From Dechloromonas hankyongensis (GTDB lineage Bacteria; Pseudomonadota; Gammaproteobacteria; Burkholderiales; Rhodocyclaceae), in the NCBI RefSeq assembly GCF_022012295.1, contig NZ_JAKLTN010000002.1, positions 496,001-560,000 on the forward strand: 64,000 nt of DNA. Direction: 5' to 3'. A program made the translations under genes and the position numbers. The notes under the pieces are model-generated. The model had not been told where the DNA came from. It saw only the letters and a list, made by a program, of their open reading frames with translations, and ran no database searches. How positions within the stretch are numbered: position 1 is the stretch's first letter; every line of letters begins with the position of its first letter. Shown piece by piece: positions 54,706 to 64,000 of this stretch.

Positions 54706-55914
54706 TTAGGCCTTGATAACAGCAGCAATCGCCTTGGCGACGTAGTCCAGGTTCTTGGTGTTCAGTGCAGCCAGACAGATACGGCCGGTGGAAACGGCGT
54801 AGATGCCGAATTCCTCGCGCATGACCTCCACTTGGGCAGCGCTTAGGCCGGTGTAGGAGAACATGCCGCGTTGCTGGGCGACGAAGGAGAAGTCCTGGGC
54901 GCAGCCGGTGGCCTTGATGGCGTCGACCAGGCCGGTGCGCATGGCGCGGATGCGATCGCGCATGCCGGCCAGTTCGGCTTCCCACTGGGCGCGCAGTTCG
55001 GCCGAGGCAAGAACGCCGGCCACCAGGGCGCCGCCGTGGGTCGGTGGGTTGGAGTAGTTGGTGCGGATGACGCGCTTGACTTGCGACAGCACGCGGGCCG
55101 ATTCGTCCTTGCCGGCGGTGACGATGGACAGGGCACCGACGCGCTCGCCGTACAGCGAGAAGTTCTTGGAGAACGAGCTGGAGGCAAAGAACTGCAGGCC
55201 GGAAGCCGAGAAGGCGCGGACGGCGACGGCATCGGCATCGATGCCATCGGCAAAGCCTTGGTAGGCCATGTCGAGGAACGGCACCAGGCCGCGTTCCTGG
55301 CAGATGGCGACGACTTCGCCCCACTGAGCATCGTTCAGATCGGCGCCCGTCGGGTTGTGGCAGCAGGCGTGCAGGACGATGATCGAACCGGCATTCAGGC
55401 CCTTCAGACAGGCCTTCATGCCGTCGAAGTTGACGCCACGGGTGGCGGCATCGTAGTACGGATAGTTTTCAACGACGAAACCGGCGGATTCGAACAGCGC
55501 ACGGTGGTTTTCCCAGGACGGGTCGCTGATATAGACTTTGGCATCCGGGTTAAGGCGCTTCAGATAATCAGCACCGATCTTCAGGGCGCCGGTGCCACCG
55601 AGAGCCTGTGCGGTGATGACCTGGCCGTTGGCGATCAGGGCGGAATCCTTGCCGAGCAGCAGTTGCTGAACGGCGCTGTTGTAGGCCGGGTTGCCTTCGA
55701 TCGGCTGGTAACCACGCGGCAGGCCAGCCTTGACGCGGGTTTCCTCGGCAGCCTTGACGGCGGCCAACAGCGGAATCTTGCCGTTGTCGTCGAAATACAC
55801 GCCAACGCCCAGGTTAACCTTGGTGGTGCGCGCATCGGCATTGAAGGCTTCGTTCAGACCGAGGATAGGATCGCGCGGGGCCATTTCCACCGCAGCGAAG
55901 ATCGAAGAGGACAT
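54706..55914 (-). CDS. tyrB: Aromatic amino acid aminotransferase
   Basis: A 402-residue class I PLP-dependent aminotransferase of the TyrB/AspC type. PLP lysine in [16 protein letters not shown], phosphate-binding GTGALKIG, and cofactor contacts in [13 protein letters not shown] and [12 protein letters not shown]. It converts aromatic 2-oxo acids and glutamate to phenylalanine or tyrosine, or oxaloacetate to aspartate; which dominates is not certain. Starts [18 protein letters not shown]. Divergent from uvrB, with 76 bases between. Confidence 0.93.
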   Translation of the reverse strand: MSSSIFAAVEMAPRDPILGLNEAFNADARTTKVNLGVGVYFDDNGKIPLLAAVKAAEETRVKAGLPRGYQPIEGNPAYNSAVQQLLLGKDSALIANGQVITAQALGGTGALKIGADYLKRLNPDAKVYISDPSWENHRALFESAGFVVENYPYYDAATRGVNFDGMKACLKGLNAGSIIVLHACCHNPTGADLNDAQWGEVVAICQERGLVPFLDMAYQGFADGIDADAVAVRAFSASGLQFFASSSFSKNFSLYGERVGALSIVTAGKDESARVLSQVKRVIRTNYSNPPTHGGALVAGVLASAELRAQWEAELAGMRDRIRAMRTGLVDAIKATGCAQDFSFVAQQRGMFSYTGLSAAQVEVMREEFGIYAVSTGRICLAALNTKNLDYVAKAIAAVIKA

Positions 55915-55990
55915 AAGGACTCCGTGGAATAATACGAGTGATGATCACGCAGCGTGCTTGCCGCGCGAGAGAAAACCGAAGAATTTTAGC

Positions 55991-58063
55991 ATGACCGAAA
56001 CCAACACCTCCACGCCGGTTGTTACCTTCGAAAACAGCCCGTATCGATTGCATCAACCGTTCCCTCCGGCCGGCGATCAGCCCGAGGCTATCCGCCTGCT
56101 GGTGGAGGGGATCGATGATGGCCTTTCGTTCCAGACCTTGCTCGGTGTTACCGGCTCGGGAAAGACCTACACCATGGCCAACGTCATCGCCCACACCGGG
56201 CGTCCGGCCCTGGTGCTGGCGCCGAACAAGACGCTGGCGGCGCAGCTCTACTCCGAGTTCAAGGAATTCTTTCCCGAGAACGCCGTCGAGTATTTCGTTT
56301 CGTATTACGACTATTACCAGCCCGAAGCCTATGTTCCGTCGCGCGATCTGTTCATCGAGAAGGACAGTTCGATCAATGACCACATCGAGCAGATGCGCCT
56401 GTCGGCGACCAAGAGCCTGATCGAGCGCCGCGACGTGGTGATCGTGGCCACCGTGTCGTGCATCTACGGCATTGGCGACCGTGACGAATACCACAACATG
56501 ATCCTGACCATGCGCGTGGGGGACAAGCTCGACCAAAGAGCCATCGTCAAGCGCCTGACCGACATGCAGTACGAGCGCAACGAGATGGACTTCCATCGCG
56601 GAACCTTCCGGGTGCGCGGCGACATCATCGACGTCTTTCCGGCCGAGCATGCCGAGCACGCGATCCGAATTTCGCTGTTCGACGACGAGATCGATGGATT
56701 GCAGTTCTTCGATCCGCTGACCGGGCATCTCCTGCACAAGGCGCTGCGGTTTACGGTGTTTCCCGCATCGCACTACGTAACGCCGCGGGCGACCGTGCTG
56801 CGGGCCGTCGAAGCGATCAAGGACGAACTGCGCGAGCGGATCAGGTGGTTTTCTACGAACAACAGGCTGGTCGAAGCCCAGCGCATCGAGCAGCGCACCA
56901 AGTTCGACCTCGAAATGCTGGAGCAGATCGGCTTCTGCAAGGGCATCGAAAACTACTCGCGCCATTTCTCAGGGCGCAAGGCCGGGGAAGCGCCACCGAC
57001 ACTGATCGATTACCTGCCGCCGGATGCCTTGATGTTCATCGACGAGTCCCATGTTTCCATCGGGCAAGTCGGCGGCATGTTCAAGGGGGACCGTTCGCGC
57101 AAGGAAAACCTGGTCGATTATGGTTTTCGTCTGCCCTCGGCACTCGACAACCGGCCGTTGCAGTTTAACGAATTCGAAGCCCACATGCGGCAGACAGTTT
57201 TCGTTTCCGCGACGCCGGCCGACTACGAGCAGCAGCATGCCGGGCAGGTCGTCGAGCAGGTGGTGCGGCCGACCGGGCTGATCGATCCCGAAGTCATCGT
57301 CAGGCCGGCATCGACGCAGGTCGACGATTTGCTCGTCGAAATCGGCAAGCGCATCGCGCTCGGGGAGCGCGTTCTGGTCACCACGCTAACCAAGCGCATG
57401 GCCGAGGATTTGACGGACTTCCTCGCCGATAACGGCATCAAGGTGCGTTACCTGCATTCGGATATCGATACCGTGGAGCGGGTCGAAATCATCCGCGATC
57501 TGCGGCTCGGCGAATTCGATGTGCTGGTCGGCATCAACCTGCTGCGCGAAGGCCTGGATATTCCGGAGGTTTCGCTGGTCGCCATTCTCGATGCTGATAA
57601 GGAGGGCTTCTTGCGCTCCGAACGCTCGCTGATCCAGACCATCGGGCGTGCAGCGCGCCATATCCATGGCACAGCCATCCTATATGCTGATAAAGTAACG
57701 CAATCCATGCAGCGTGCCATTGCTGAAACAGGGCGCCGGCGGGAAAAGCAGATCGGCTTCAATCTGGAACACGGCATCACGCCGCGCGGGGTATCGAAGA
57801 AGATCAAGGACATCATCGACGGTGTGTACGATACTGCCGCAGTCCAGAGCGAGCGAAAAGCTGCCCAGCAGCAGGCGGCCTATGAGGCGATGGATGAAAA
57901 GACAGTGGCCAGGGAGATCAAGCGGCTCGAAAAGCAGATGCTGGAGTGCGCGAAAAACCTGGAATTCGAAAAAGCGGCGGCGGCCCGCGACGAATTGTTC
58001 CTGCTCAGGGAGCGTGTATTCGGTGCGGCCCGACACGATCCGGACGGAGATGAGAAAAAATGA
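55991..58063 (+). CDS. uvrB: Excinuclease ABC subunit B
   Basis: A 690-residue helicase-like protein of nucleotide excision repair. Walker [12 protein letters not shown], the damage-probing beta-hairpin region [16 protein letters not shown], helicase motif [11 protein letters not shown], motifs V/VI ([25 protein letters not shown]) and a C-terminal UVR domain ([14 protein letters not shown]). The ATG at 55991 gives a short leader before the conserved [19 protein letters not shown]. No LexA box is found in its promoter. Its stop overlaps the next gene by four bases. Confidence 0.98.
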   Translation: MTETNTSTPVVTFENSPYRLHQPFPPAGDQPEAIRLLVEGIDDGLSFQTLLGVTGSGKTYTMANVIAHTGRPALVLAPNKTLAAQLYSEFKEFFPENAVEYFVSYYDYYQPEAYVPSRDLFIEKDSSINDHIEQMRLSATKSLIERRDVVIVATVSCIYGIGDRDEYHNMILTMRVGDKLDQRAIVKRLTDMQYERNEMDFHRGTFRVRGDIIDVFPAEHAEHAIRISLFDDEIDGLQFFDPLTGHLLHKALRFTVFPASHYVTPRATVLRAVEAIKDELRERIRWFSTNNRLVEAQRIEQRTKFDLEMLEQIGFCKGIENYSRHFSGRKAGEAPPTLIDYLPPDALMFIDESHVSIGQVGGMFKGDRSRKENLVDYGFRLPSALDNRPLQFNEFEAHMRQTVFVSATPADYEQQHAGQVVEQVVRPTGLIDPEVIVRPASTQVDDLLVEIGKRIALGERVLVTTLTKRMAEDLTDFLADNGIKVRYLHSDIDTVERVEIIRDLRLGEFDVLVGINLLREGLDIPEVSLVAILDADKEGFLRSERSLIQTIGRAARHIHGTAILYADKVTQSMQRAIAETGRRREKQIGFNLEHGITPRGVSKKIKDIIDGVYDTAAVQSERKAAQQQAAYEAMDEKTVAREIKRLEKQMLECAKNLEFEKAAAARDELFLLRERVFGAARHDPDGDEKK

Positions 58064-58542
58064 CTTACCGCGTGCTCCTTGTTTGCATGGGTAATATATG
58101 TCGCTCTCCGACCGCGGAGGGTGTGCTCAGGTATTTCATAAAAATCAACAATCTGGGAGAAATAGTTGAAGTTGATTCTGCGGGGACCCACGGCTATCAC
58201 GTCGGTGAAGTACCGGATTCGCGCACCCAGCGTGCTGCATCGGCACGGGGGTATAACCTGTCCCAATTGCGGGCGCGCAAGGTTGCCCGCCAGGACCTCG
58301 ACTACTTCGATCTGATCCTGGCCATGGACAAGAGCAACTTGGACAACCTGCGGCGCATGGCAACACCGGAGCAGCAGCAACGCATCAGGTTATTCATGGA
58401 CTACGCCAAGAATTTCGATGATGACGAGGTACCCGATCCCTATTACGGCTTGGGCCACGGCTTTGATCTGGTGCTGGATATGGTCGAGGATGCCTCACTG
58501 GGGCTGATCGACGAAATCAAGAAAGAATTGCGGCGAACCTGA
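58060..58542 (+). CDS. Low-molecular-weight protein tyrosine phosphatase
   Basis: A 160-residue cytosolic phosphatase. Catalytic loop C9-x5-R15-S ([14 protein letters not shown]) and general acid DPYYG near residue 127. Overlaps uvrB (ATGA). Members near exopolysaccharide genes act on BY-kinases; here no such kinase is in the window, so the substrate is unknown. A terminator shared with rne follows. Confidence 0.95.
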   Translation: MTYRVLLVCMGNICRSPTAEGVLRYFIKINNLGEIVEVDSAGTHGYHVGEVPDSRTQRAASARGYNLSQLRARKVARQDLDYFDLILAMDKSNLDNLRRMATPEQQQRIRLFMDYAKNFDDDEVPDPYYGLGHGFDLVLDMVEDASLGLIDEIKKELRRT

Positions 58543-58568
58543 GTACGCTTTGAGTAATCAGCCAAAAC

Positions 58569-58596
58569 AAAAGGGGCACCCATCGGTGCCCCTTTT
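58569..58596. terminator. Bidirectional terminator between phosphatase gene and rne
   Basis: 12-bp stem AAAAGGGGCACC/GGTGCCCCTTTT with a CATC loop, between two convergent genes. Confidence 0.93.
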
Positions 58597-58615
58597 TGCT
58601 GACTTGGTTTGTGGC

Positions 58616-61249
58616 TTACTTGGCCGTTTCAACCATGACCAGCGGCTCGTCGGCGGCCGGAGCGGCCAGCGGGTTCTGCTTGCGCGGACGCCCCAGCTTG
58701 ACCGGCGGCTCGACTTGCGGAACGGCGATCGGCGTCGAGGTGGTTTGCACCATCACCAGGCCACTTTCAGCCAGAGCCGTCTCGATGTTGACCGGCTCAG
58801 CAACGACGATCGGTGCAACCGGTTCGGCCTTGGCGGGCTCGACCACTTCGACGGGAGCAGCCTCAACCACTTGCGTTTCGACGGCGATCACCGGCTCTAT
58901 AGGAGCTGCAGGGGCAGCAACTTCAGCCGCCGGCTCGACGACGGTTTCAATGACCGGTTGCTCGACAGCAGCCACGGGTTCGACCGTCGGGATGACCACA
59001 ACAACCGGTTCCTGGCTCACAGCCACCGTTTCGACGACTTCGGCAGACGGTGCGACTTCGGCAACCACTGCGGTTGCAGCGGCTTCGGTCTCGGTACGGC
59101 GCTCGCCGCGACCACGTCCACCACGACGACCACGACGACGGCCGCCTTGTTCTTCGCTGCCGTTGGCTTCCGGAGCCTCGCTGGAATTGGCCGGTGCAGC
59201 ACCTGCCGGAACGTCGGTCGCCACAGCGGCGAGCTTGGTTTCGACGGCCTCCGGCTGCTGGCGTTCGCGGCGTTCCTTGCGCTCGCCGCGCGGGCGACGT
59301 TCCTGACGCTCCCCGGCATTGGCTGCCGGTTCTTCCTGAACCGGCTTTTCCGCATTGCGATCATTGCGGTTGCCACGCTCCTTGCGCTCGCCACGCTCGC
59401 CGCTACGTTCTTCATCGCGGCGGTTGCCGCTACGTCCGCCACGACGGCCATCACGGTCGCGACGGTTTTCCGAGCGGCCTTCACGCGGCTTCTTGGACGG
59501 TTCCGGTGCGGCGACAGGTTCGGCCGGCTGCGGAGCAGGGCGGAACCAGGAGAATATCTTCGAGAACAGACCGGCTTCCTGCTTTGCGACAACGGGAGCT
59601 GCGGCGGGAGCCTCAGTTTTTTCAGGGATCATCGGTGCCGGCTGCTCCGGCGAAACGCCCTTAATGGCGGCTTCCTGGCGCGGCTTGGCAGCTTCCTGCT
59701 GGGTGGCCTGCTTGATCGCGTCCTCGATCGGCATATCGACCATCTTGTAGGACGGCTCGCGCGAGTCGTCGTGGTTCAGGTCGTCATGGCGCAGACGGGT
59801 AATGGTGTGCGCCGGCGTTTCGAGATGGATGTTCGGGATGAGCAGGATGGTGACCTTGTGGCGCATCTCGATGGCCTGGATATCCGGGCGCTTCTCGTTG
59901 AGCAAGAAGGTGGCGACATCGACCGGAACCTGGACATGCACGGCGCCGGTGTTTTCCTTCATCGACTCCTCTTCGAGGATGCGCAGGATGTGCAGGGCAG
60001 CGGATTCCGTGGAGCGGATGTGGCCGGTACCGGTACAGCGCGGGCAGGGGATGTAGCTGGTTTCGGCCAGGGCCGGGCGCAGGCGCTGACGCGACAGTTC
60101 CATCAGGCCGAAACGGCTGATCTTGCCCATCTGAACGCGGGCGCGGTCGAAACGCAGCGCATCGCGCAGGCGATTTTCGACTTCGCGCTGGTTCTTGGAG
60201 TTCTCCATGTCGATGAAGTCGATCACGATCAGGCCGCCCAGGTCGCGCAGGCGCAACTGGCGGGCCAGTTCTTCGGCAGCTTCGAGGTTGGTCTTGAACG
60301 CGGTTTCCTCGATGTCGGAACCCTTGGTGGCGCGGCCGGAGTTCACGTCGACGGCAACCAGTGCTTCGGTATGGTCGATGACGATGGCGCCGCCGGACGG
60401 CAGATTGACCTGGCGGGCGAAGGCAGTCTCGATCTGGTGCTCGATCTGGAAGCGCGAGAACAGCGGCACGTCGTCGCGGTAGCGCTTGACGCGATTGACG
60501 TTGCCCGGCATCACCGTGCCCATGAAGGCGCGGGCTTGCTCGTAGACCTCGTCGGTATCGATCAGGATTTCGCCGATGTCCGGCTGGAAGTAGTCGCGGA
60601 TGGCGCGGATGACCAGGCTGCCTTCGAGGTAGATCAGGAAGGCGCCAGACTGCTGCTGGGCGGCGCCTTCGATGGCGGTCCACAGTTGCAGCAGGTAGTT
60701 CAGGTCCCACTGCAGTTCTTCAGCCTGGCGGCCGATGGCGGCGGTGCGGGCGATCAGGCTCATGCCGTTGGGCACTTCGAGTTGATCCATGACTTCGCGC
60801 AGTTCGGCGCGCTCGTCACCGTCGACGCGGCGGGAAACGCCGCCGCCGCGCGGATTGTTCGGCATCAGGACCAGATAGCGGCCAGCCAGCGAGACGTAGG
60901 TGGTCAGGGCGGCACCCTTGTTACCCCGTTCGTCCTTGTCGACCTGGACGATCAGCTCCTGGCCTTCCTTCAGCGCCTCGTTGATCTTGGCGCGGCCAAC
61001 TTCGGTGCCCGGCTGGAAATAGGCGCGGGAAACTTCCTTGAACGGCAGGAAGCCGTGGCGATCGGCGCCGTAATCGACGAAGCAGGCTTCGAGGGACGGT
61101 TCGATCCGGGTGATGACACCCTTGTAGATGTTGCTTTTGCGTTGTTCCTTGGCGGCAGATTCAATGTCGAGATCAATCAGTTTCTGACCATCGACAATGG
61201 CGACACGGAGTTCTTCCGCCTGTGTCGCATTGAAGAGCATGCGTTTCAT
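58616..61249 (-). CDS. rne: Ribonuclease E
   Basis: An 877-residue endoribonuclease that starts mRNA decay and processes rRNA and tRNA. N-terminal catalytic half: [21 protein letters not shown]1 RNA-binding domain (about 35-125), DNase I-like domain with metal ligands in [13 protein letters not shown] and VIDFIDM, and the zinc link CPRCTGTGH. The C-terminal half (from about 520) is disordered, very rich in Arg, Glu, Ala, Pro and Val, and serves as the degradosome scaffold. Start at 61249 because [10 protein letters not shown] is the universal beginning. A 400-base leader separates it from rluC, as in E. coli. Confidence 0.96.
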   Translation of the reverse strand: MKRMLFNATQAEELRVAIVDGQKLIDLDIESAAKEQRKSNIYKGVITRIEPSLEACFVDYGADRHGFLPFKEVSRAYFQPGTEVGRAKINEALKEGQELIVQVDKDERGNKGAALTTYVSLAGRYLVLMPNNPRGGGVSRRVDGDERAELREVMDQLEVPNGMSLIARTAAIGRQAEELQWDLNYLLQLWTAIEGAAQQQSGAFLIYLEGSLVIRAIRDYFQPDIGEILIDTDEVYEQARAFMGTVMPGNVNRVKRYRDDVPLFSRFQIEHQIETAFARQVNLPSGGAIVIDHTEALVAVDVNSGRATKGSDIEETAFKTNLEAAEELARQLRLRDLGGLIVIDFIDMENSKNQREVENRLRDALRFDRARVQMGKISRFGLMELSRQRLRPALAETSYIPCPRCTGTGHIRSTESAALHILRILEEESMKENTGAVHVQVPVDVATFLLNEKRPDIQAIEMRHKVTILLIPNIHLETPAHTITRLRHDDLNHDDSREPSYKMVDMPIEDAIKQATQQEAAKPRQEAAIKGVSPEQPAPMIPEKTEAPAAAPVVAKQEAGLFSKIFSWFRPAPQPAEPVAAPEPSKKPREGRSENRRDRDGRRGGRSGNRRDEERSGERGERKERGNRNDRNAEKPVQEEPAANAGERQERRPRGERKERRERQQPEAVETKLAAVATDVPAGAAPANSSEAPEANGSEEQGGRRRGRRGGRGRGERRTETEAAATAVVAEVAPSAEVVETVAVSQEPVVVVIPTVEPVAAVEQPVIETVVEPAAEVAAPAAPIEPVIAVETQVVEAAPVEVVEPAKAEPVAPIVVAEPVNIETALAESGLVMVQTTSTPIAVPQVEPPVKLGRPRKQNPLAAPAADEPLVMVETAK

Positions 61250-61649
61250 TATTTTCGGGCTCCAGCGCACAGTGGCGCGCGGCAACGAAACGCCTTGGCA
61301 GGCAGCGACTTTTCTTTATCGGGTTGCGTTCATGTAGGTGATGAGGGCAAAGGCGATTCGAAGGTGCTGATCAACAAATGGCCGCGTGTTTTTTATTGAA
61401 ATGCGCGACCTGAAAATTCCTGCCACAGGCAATCGTGCGTGCTTACCGTGGGCTTATCCATTAACATCACTACTTTTGGTGAGTGAACTTAACCAGTCGT
61501 TTTGCGTTGGTCTGGCCTGAGCAGTTGGCGCAGGAAAGACTTGGAAACCTGCCGTTTGGCGGTCGCGCCAATGGCGCGAGGGCGAACGGTCTGACGGTTC
61601 AGTATCTCTTGCAAACCGGGACGCAAAACGTGGGCAGTATATTAGAAAA
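61250..61649. promoter_or_regulatory. Shared 400-base region between rne and rluC
   Basis: No gene is seen here. In E. coli rne has a long 5' leader that folds into hairpins through which RNase E regulates its own mRNA, and rluC is also divergent. Here the region has a similar size and position and contains several short inverted repeats (for example GCGCCAATGGCGC near 61560), so it plausibly holds an rne leader and the rluC promoter. No riboswitch was recognised. Confidence 0.5.
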
Positions 61650-62654
61650 ATGAATGGCGTAGGTAACAATTCAGTCGCATATGTCGTGATCGGCGACGAA
61701 GAGCAAGGCCAGCGTCTCGACAACTTTCTGATCCGCTGCTGCAAGGGGGTTCCGAAAAGCCACATCTACCGGATTTTGCGTAGTGGCGAAGTTCGGGTGA
61801 ACAGCAAGCGGGTCGATGCCACCTATCGCTTGCGCGCTGGCGACAATTTACGCATCCCGCCGATCCGGATCGCTGAAAGACCACAGAACGAGGTGGATGA
61901 ATTGGCGAAGCAGCGCGTCGATTTGCCCATCATCTTCGAAGACGAGGCCATGCTGGTCATCGACAAGCCGGAAGGGGTGGCGGTGCATGGCGGCAGCGGT
62001 GTCAGCTTTGGGGTCATCGAAGCCTTGCGCCGCCAACGGCCACAGGCCAAGTTTCTCGAACTGGCGCACCGCCTGGATCGCGAAACTTCTGGCGTGCTGC
62101 TGGTCGGCAAGAAGCGTCTTGCGTTAACCGCCTTGCATGACATGTTCCGCGAGCATGGTGCAGGAGCGGACAAGCGCTATCTGGTGTTGATCAAGGGGCG
62201 CTGGATGAACAACACCCAGCACGTGAAGTTGCCCTTGCACAAATACCTGACAGAGGGCGGTGAGCGTCGCGTTTCGGTCGATCCACAAGGTAAGGCGTCG
62301 CACACGGTCTTCCGCCTATTGGCGCGTTGGCCCGAAGTCAGTTTGCTCGAAGCGCAGTTGAAGACGGGGCGTACCCATCAGATTCGCGTTCATCTGGCCC
62401 ATTTGGGCTTCCCGATCCTGGGCGACGAGAAATATGGCGATTTCGCCTTGAACAAGGAATTGAAGCGCGATGGCTTGAAACGCATGGCATTGCATGCCTG
62501 GCGGATGGCTTTCCGCCACCCGCTCACCGCGTCTCCACTGGAGTGCGTGGCGCCATTGCCAAACGGGATAGGACGCTATATTGCTACGCTCGACGCCAAG
62601 CAAAATCGCGAATTCACCGCCGAAAACTACGAACAGATATTGATCGCACCATGA
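61650..62654 (+). CDS. rluC: 23S rRNA pseudouridine synthase RluC
   Basis: A 334-residue RluA-family enzyme that makes pseudouridines in 23S rRNA (955, 2504 and 2580 in E. coli). N-terminal S4 domain (GQRLDNFLIRCCKGVPKSHI), then the catalytic domain with Asp in AHRLDRETSGVLL and the late GRTHQIRVHLAHLGFPILGD. Divergent from rne, the classical arrangement. The stop overlaps the gph start (ATGA). Confidence 0.93.
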   Translation: MNGVGNNSVAYVVIGDEEQGQRLDNFLIRCCKGVPKSHIYRILRSGEVRVNSKRVDATYRLRAGDNLRIPPIRIAERPQNEVDELAKQRVDLPIIFEDEAMLVIDKPEGVAVHGGSGVSFGVIEALRRQRPQAKFLELAHRLDRETSGVLLVGKKRLALTALHDMFREHGAGADKRYLVLIKGRWMNNTQHVKLPLHKYLTEGGERRVSVDPQGKASHTVFRLLARWPEVSLLEAQLKTGRTHQIRVHLAHLGFPILGDEKYGDFALNKELKRDGLKRMALHAWRMAFRHPLTASPLECVAPLPNGIGRYIATLDAKQNREFTAENYEQILIAP

Positions 62655-63301
62655 AATACGAACTGGTTGTCTTCGACTGGGATGGCACGCTGCTGGATTC
62701 AGCGGGAGCTATCGTTCGCGCCATTCAGGCTTCCTGCCAGGATCTCGGCTTGCCGGTTCCGGAGGATAGTCGTGCCCGGCACGTTATCGGCCTCGGTCTG
62801 GTCGATGCGATGCGCCACGCCGTTCCCGACTTGCCGGTGGATCGCTATCAAGCCATGGTCGAACGCTACCGCTTCCACTACCTTTCCGGCGATCATCAGC
62901 TGACGCTGTTCGATGGTGTACCGGAAATGCTGGAGCGTCTCAAGGGCGAAGGCCATATCTTGGCGGTGGCCACCGGCAAAAGTCGGGCAGGCCTGGAGCG
63001 GGCCCTCGATCATTCGGGACTTCGCCCCATGTTTCAGGCCTCCCGCTGTGCCGACGAGTGTCATTCAAAACCCCATCCCCAGATGCTGGATGAGTTGATG
63101 GCGGAATTCGGCGTGACACAGGCGACGACGGTCATGATTGGCGATACGTCGCATGATCTGTTGATGGCCAGCCATGCCGGCGTCGATAGCCTGGCGGTCA
63201 CCTATGGCGCCCATCCGCACAACCATCTGCTGGAGCACAATCCGGTGGCTTGTCTGCATAACGTTGGCGAACTGGATCGATGGCTGAAGACTTTCGCCTG
63301 A
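62651..63301 (+). CDS. HAD-family phosphatase, phosphoglycolate phosphatase-like
   Basis: A 216-residue haloacid dehalogenase enzyme. Motif I VVFDWDGTLLDS, motif II VATGKSRAGL, motif III lysine near CHSKPHPQML and motif IV VMIGDTSHDLLMA are all intact, with a helical C1 cap (about 20-85). Related to Gph and pyrophosphatase PpaX; the exact substrate is not evident. Overlaps rluC by four bases and the Rieske gene by 22 bases, showing a tightly packed operon. Confidence 0.88.
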   Translation: MKYELVVFDWDGTLLDSAGAIVRAIQASCQDLGLPVPEDSRARHVIGLGLVDAMRHAVPDLPVDRYQAMVERYRFHYLSGDHQLTLFDGVPEMLERLKGEGHILAVATGKSRAGLERALDHSGLRPMFQASRCADECHSKPHPQMLDELMAEFGVTQATTVMIGDTSHDLLMASHAGVDSLAVTYGAHPHNHLLEHNPVACLHNVGELDRWLKTFA

Positions 63302-63630
63302 TCTGCGCCAGTGACGACCTCGCCGATGCCGGCAAGGGGGTTCGCTTTACGGTGGAACGCTACGGCCGCCAGGTTCCGGCATTCGTCATTCGCTATCGCG
63401 GGGCGGTTTATGGCTATTTCAACGAATGTGGCCATGTTCCGGCCGAGTTGGACTGGATGCCAGGCGAATTCTTCGACGATTCCAAGCTATACTTGATCTG
63501 CTCGATCCATGGCGCGCTTTATGCTCCGGATTCGGGCCGGTGCCTCGGTGGGCGTTGCCAAGGTAAGGGCCTGAAGCCACTGAAAGTCCGAGAGATCGAT
63601 GGAAAGATTTTGTTAGAGCAAGAAAGATAA
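63280..63630 (+). CDS. Rieske [2Fe-2S] protein
   Basis: A 116-residue single Rieske domain without membrane anchor. Cluster ligands: Cys/His in NECGHVPAELD and in CSIHGALYAPD. Such small proteins act as ferredoxin-like electron carriers. It starts inside gph and is followed after two bases by sppA, so its expression is linked to both. Confidence 0.88.
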   Translation: MAEDFRLICASDDLADAGKGVRFTVERYGRQVPAFVIRYRGAVYGYFNECGHVPAELDWMPGEFFDDSKLYLICSIHGALYAPDSGRCLGGRCQGKGLKPLKVREIDGKILLEQER

Positions 63631-63632
63631 AC

Positions 63633-64000
63633 ATGGATACCCCCCCCCCCCCTAACAACGACTCCAACTGGGAACGAAAAACCCTGGAGAAGCTGGTTTT
63701 TGCCGCCCTTGATGAACAGCGGGCCAAACGGCGCTGGGGGATTGCCTTCAAGATCCTGGGTTTTGCCTATTTGCTGGCGGTATTGATTGCGGTTGTTGAC
63801 TGGGGTACCGGCGCCGAGCATCAGGAGCGGCATACGGCGATGGTCAATTTGATCGGGACGATCGAAGCCAAGGGCGATGCCAGCGCCGAAAATCTGGTGG
63901 CTGCACTCAACAGCGCTTTTGAGGAAAAGAACGCGGCCGGCGTCATTTTGCGCATCAACAGCCCGGGTGGCAGCCCGGTGCAGGCGGGGATCGTCAATGA
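63633..64000 (+). CDS. sppA: Signal peptide peptidase SppA, N-terminal part (runs out of window)
   Basis: The first 122 codons of a membrane-bound serine protease of the S49 family that degrades cleaved signal peptides. A hydrophilic leader, one membrane span (FKILGFAYLLAVLIAVVDW) and the beginning of the protease domain (MVNLIGTIEAKG, GVILRINSPGGSPVQAG) are visible. Codons 3-7 are Thr-Pro-Pro-Pro-Pro, encoded by an uninterrupted run of 13 C (63640-63652). The ATG at 63633 lies two bases after the Rieske stop. Confidence 0.9.
   Translation, partial: MDTPPPPNNDSNWERKTLEKLVFAALDEQRAKRRWGIAFKILGFAYLLAVLIAVVDWGTGAEHQERHTAMVNLIGTIEAKGDASAENLVAALNSAFEEKNAAGVILRINSPGGSPVQAGIVN
63640..63652 (+). repeat. 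Homopolymer C13 tract at the start of sppA
   Basis: Thirteen consecutive C bases covering codons 3-7. Such runs are prone to slipped-strand changes, which would shift the sppA frame; they are also a common place for sequencing error. Confidence 0.85.

Noticed and set aside
55915..55990. LexA box in front of uvrB, as known in E. coli
   Set aside because: No CTGT-N8-ACAG is present in the short tyrB-uvrB gap.
1..64000. tRNA/rRNA genes, CRISPR arrays, insertion sequences, phage integrases
   Set aside because: No cloverleaf-like segment, regularly spaced repeat, transposase or integrase was recognised anywhere in the window by eye.

Overview
The window is 64 kb of GC-rich, densely coded bacterial chromosome. 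It most resembles a betaproteobacterium of the Rhodocyclales (Dechloromonas/Azonexus-like). The reasons are a PEP-CTERM/PrsT envelope system, an intact ISC operon led by cysE and iscR, a lexA-imuA-imuB-dnaE2 cassette and a Burkholderia-like type VI secretion (T6SS) gene order. This placement is inferred from gene content only.

Layout. 1-16.4 kb is mostly housekeeping: the 3' end of purL, a CZB-like protein, a macro-domain protein, a secreted rhodanese, two divergent small genes sharing a LexA box, a DUF2917/MocR divergent pair, ppiD, fabI, ETF-quinone oxidoreductase, a thioesterase, dgt, a LysR/MFS pair and an EntS-like MFS exporter. 16.46-22.34 kb is an SOS mutagenesis operon (LexA box, lexA, imuA, imuB, dnaE2). 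22.5-28.4 kb carries prsT, a PEP-CTERM protein behind a sigma-54-type promoter, and a convergent acyl carrier protein plus lipoprotein serine hydrolase. 28.5-35.9 kb is the iron-sulfur cluster block: cysE, iscR, two tandem cysteine desulfurases, iscU, iscA, hscB, hscA, fdx, iscX, with IscR type 1 sites in front of both cysE and iscR.

36.0-54.6 kb is a T6SS island. tssL, tssK and tssJ run leftwards. A TPR lipoprotein, tssB, tssC, hcp, tssE, tssF, tssG and clpV run rightwards, followed by a Tae4-like protein that has lost its catalytic residues, a long VgrG, a two-domain peptidoglycan-attacking effector candidate, its periplasmic immunity candidate and a short vgrG remnant. tssM, tssA and PAAR genes are not present here. 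54.7-64 kb returns to housekeeping: tyrB, uvrB, a low-molecular-weight phosphatase, rne divergent from rluC, a Gph-like phosphatase, a Rieske protein and the start of sppA, which carries a 13-C run just after its start codon.

The most interesting parts are the T6SS effector module (dual amidase/lambda-endolysin-like effector, pseudo-amidase, matching beta-sandwich domains on VgrG and effector), the LexA-controlled small divergent genes near 3.7 kb, the sigma-54 promoter of the PEP-CTERM gene and the C13 tract in sppA.
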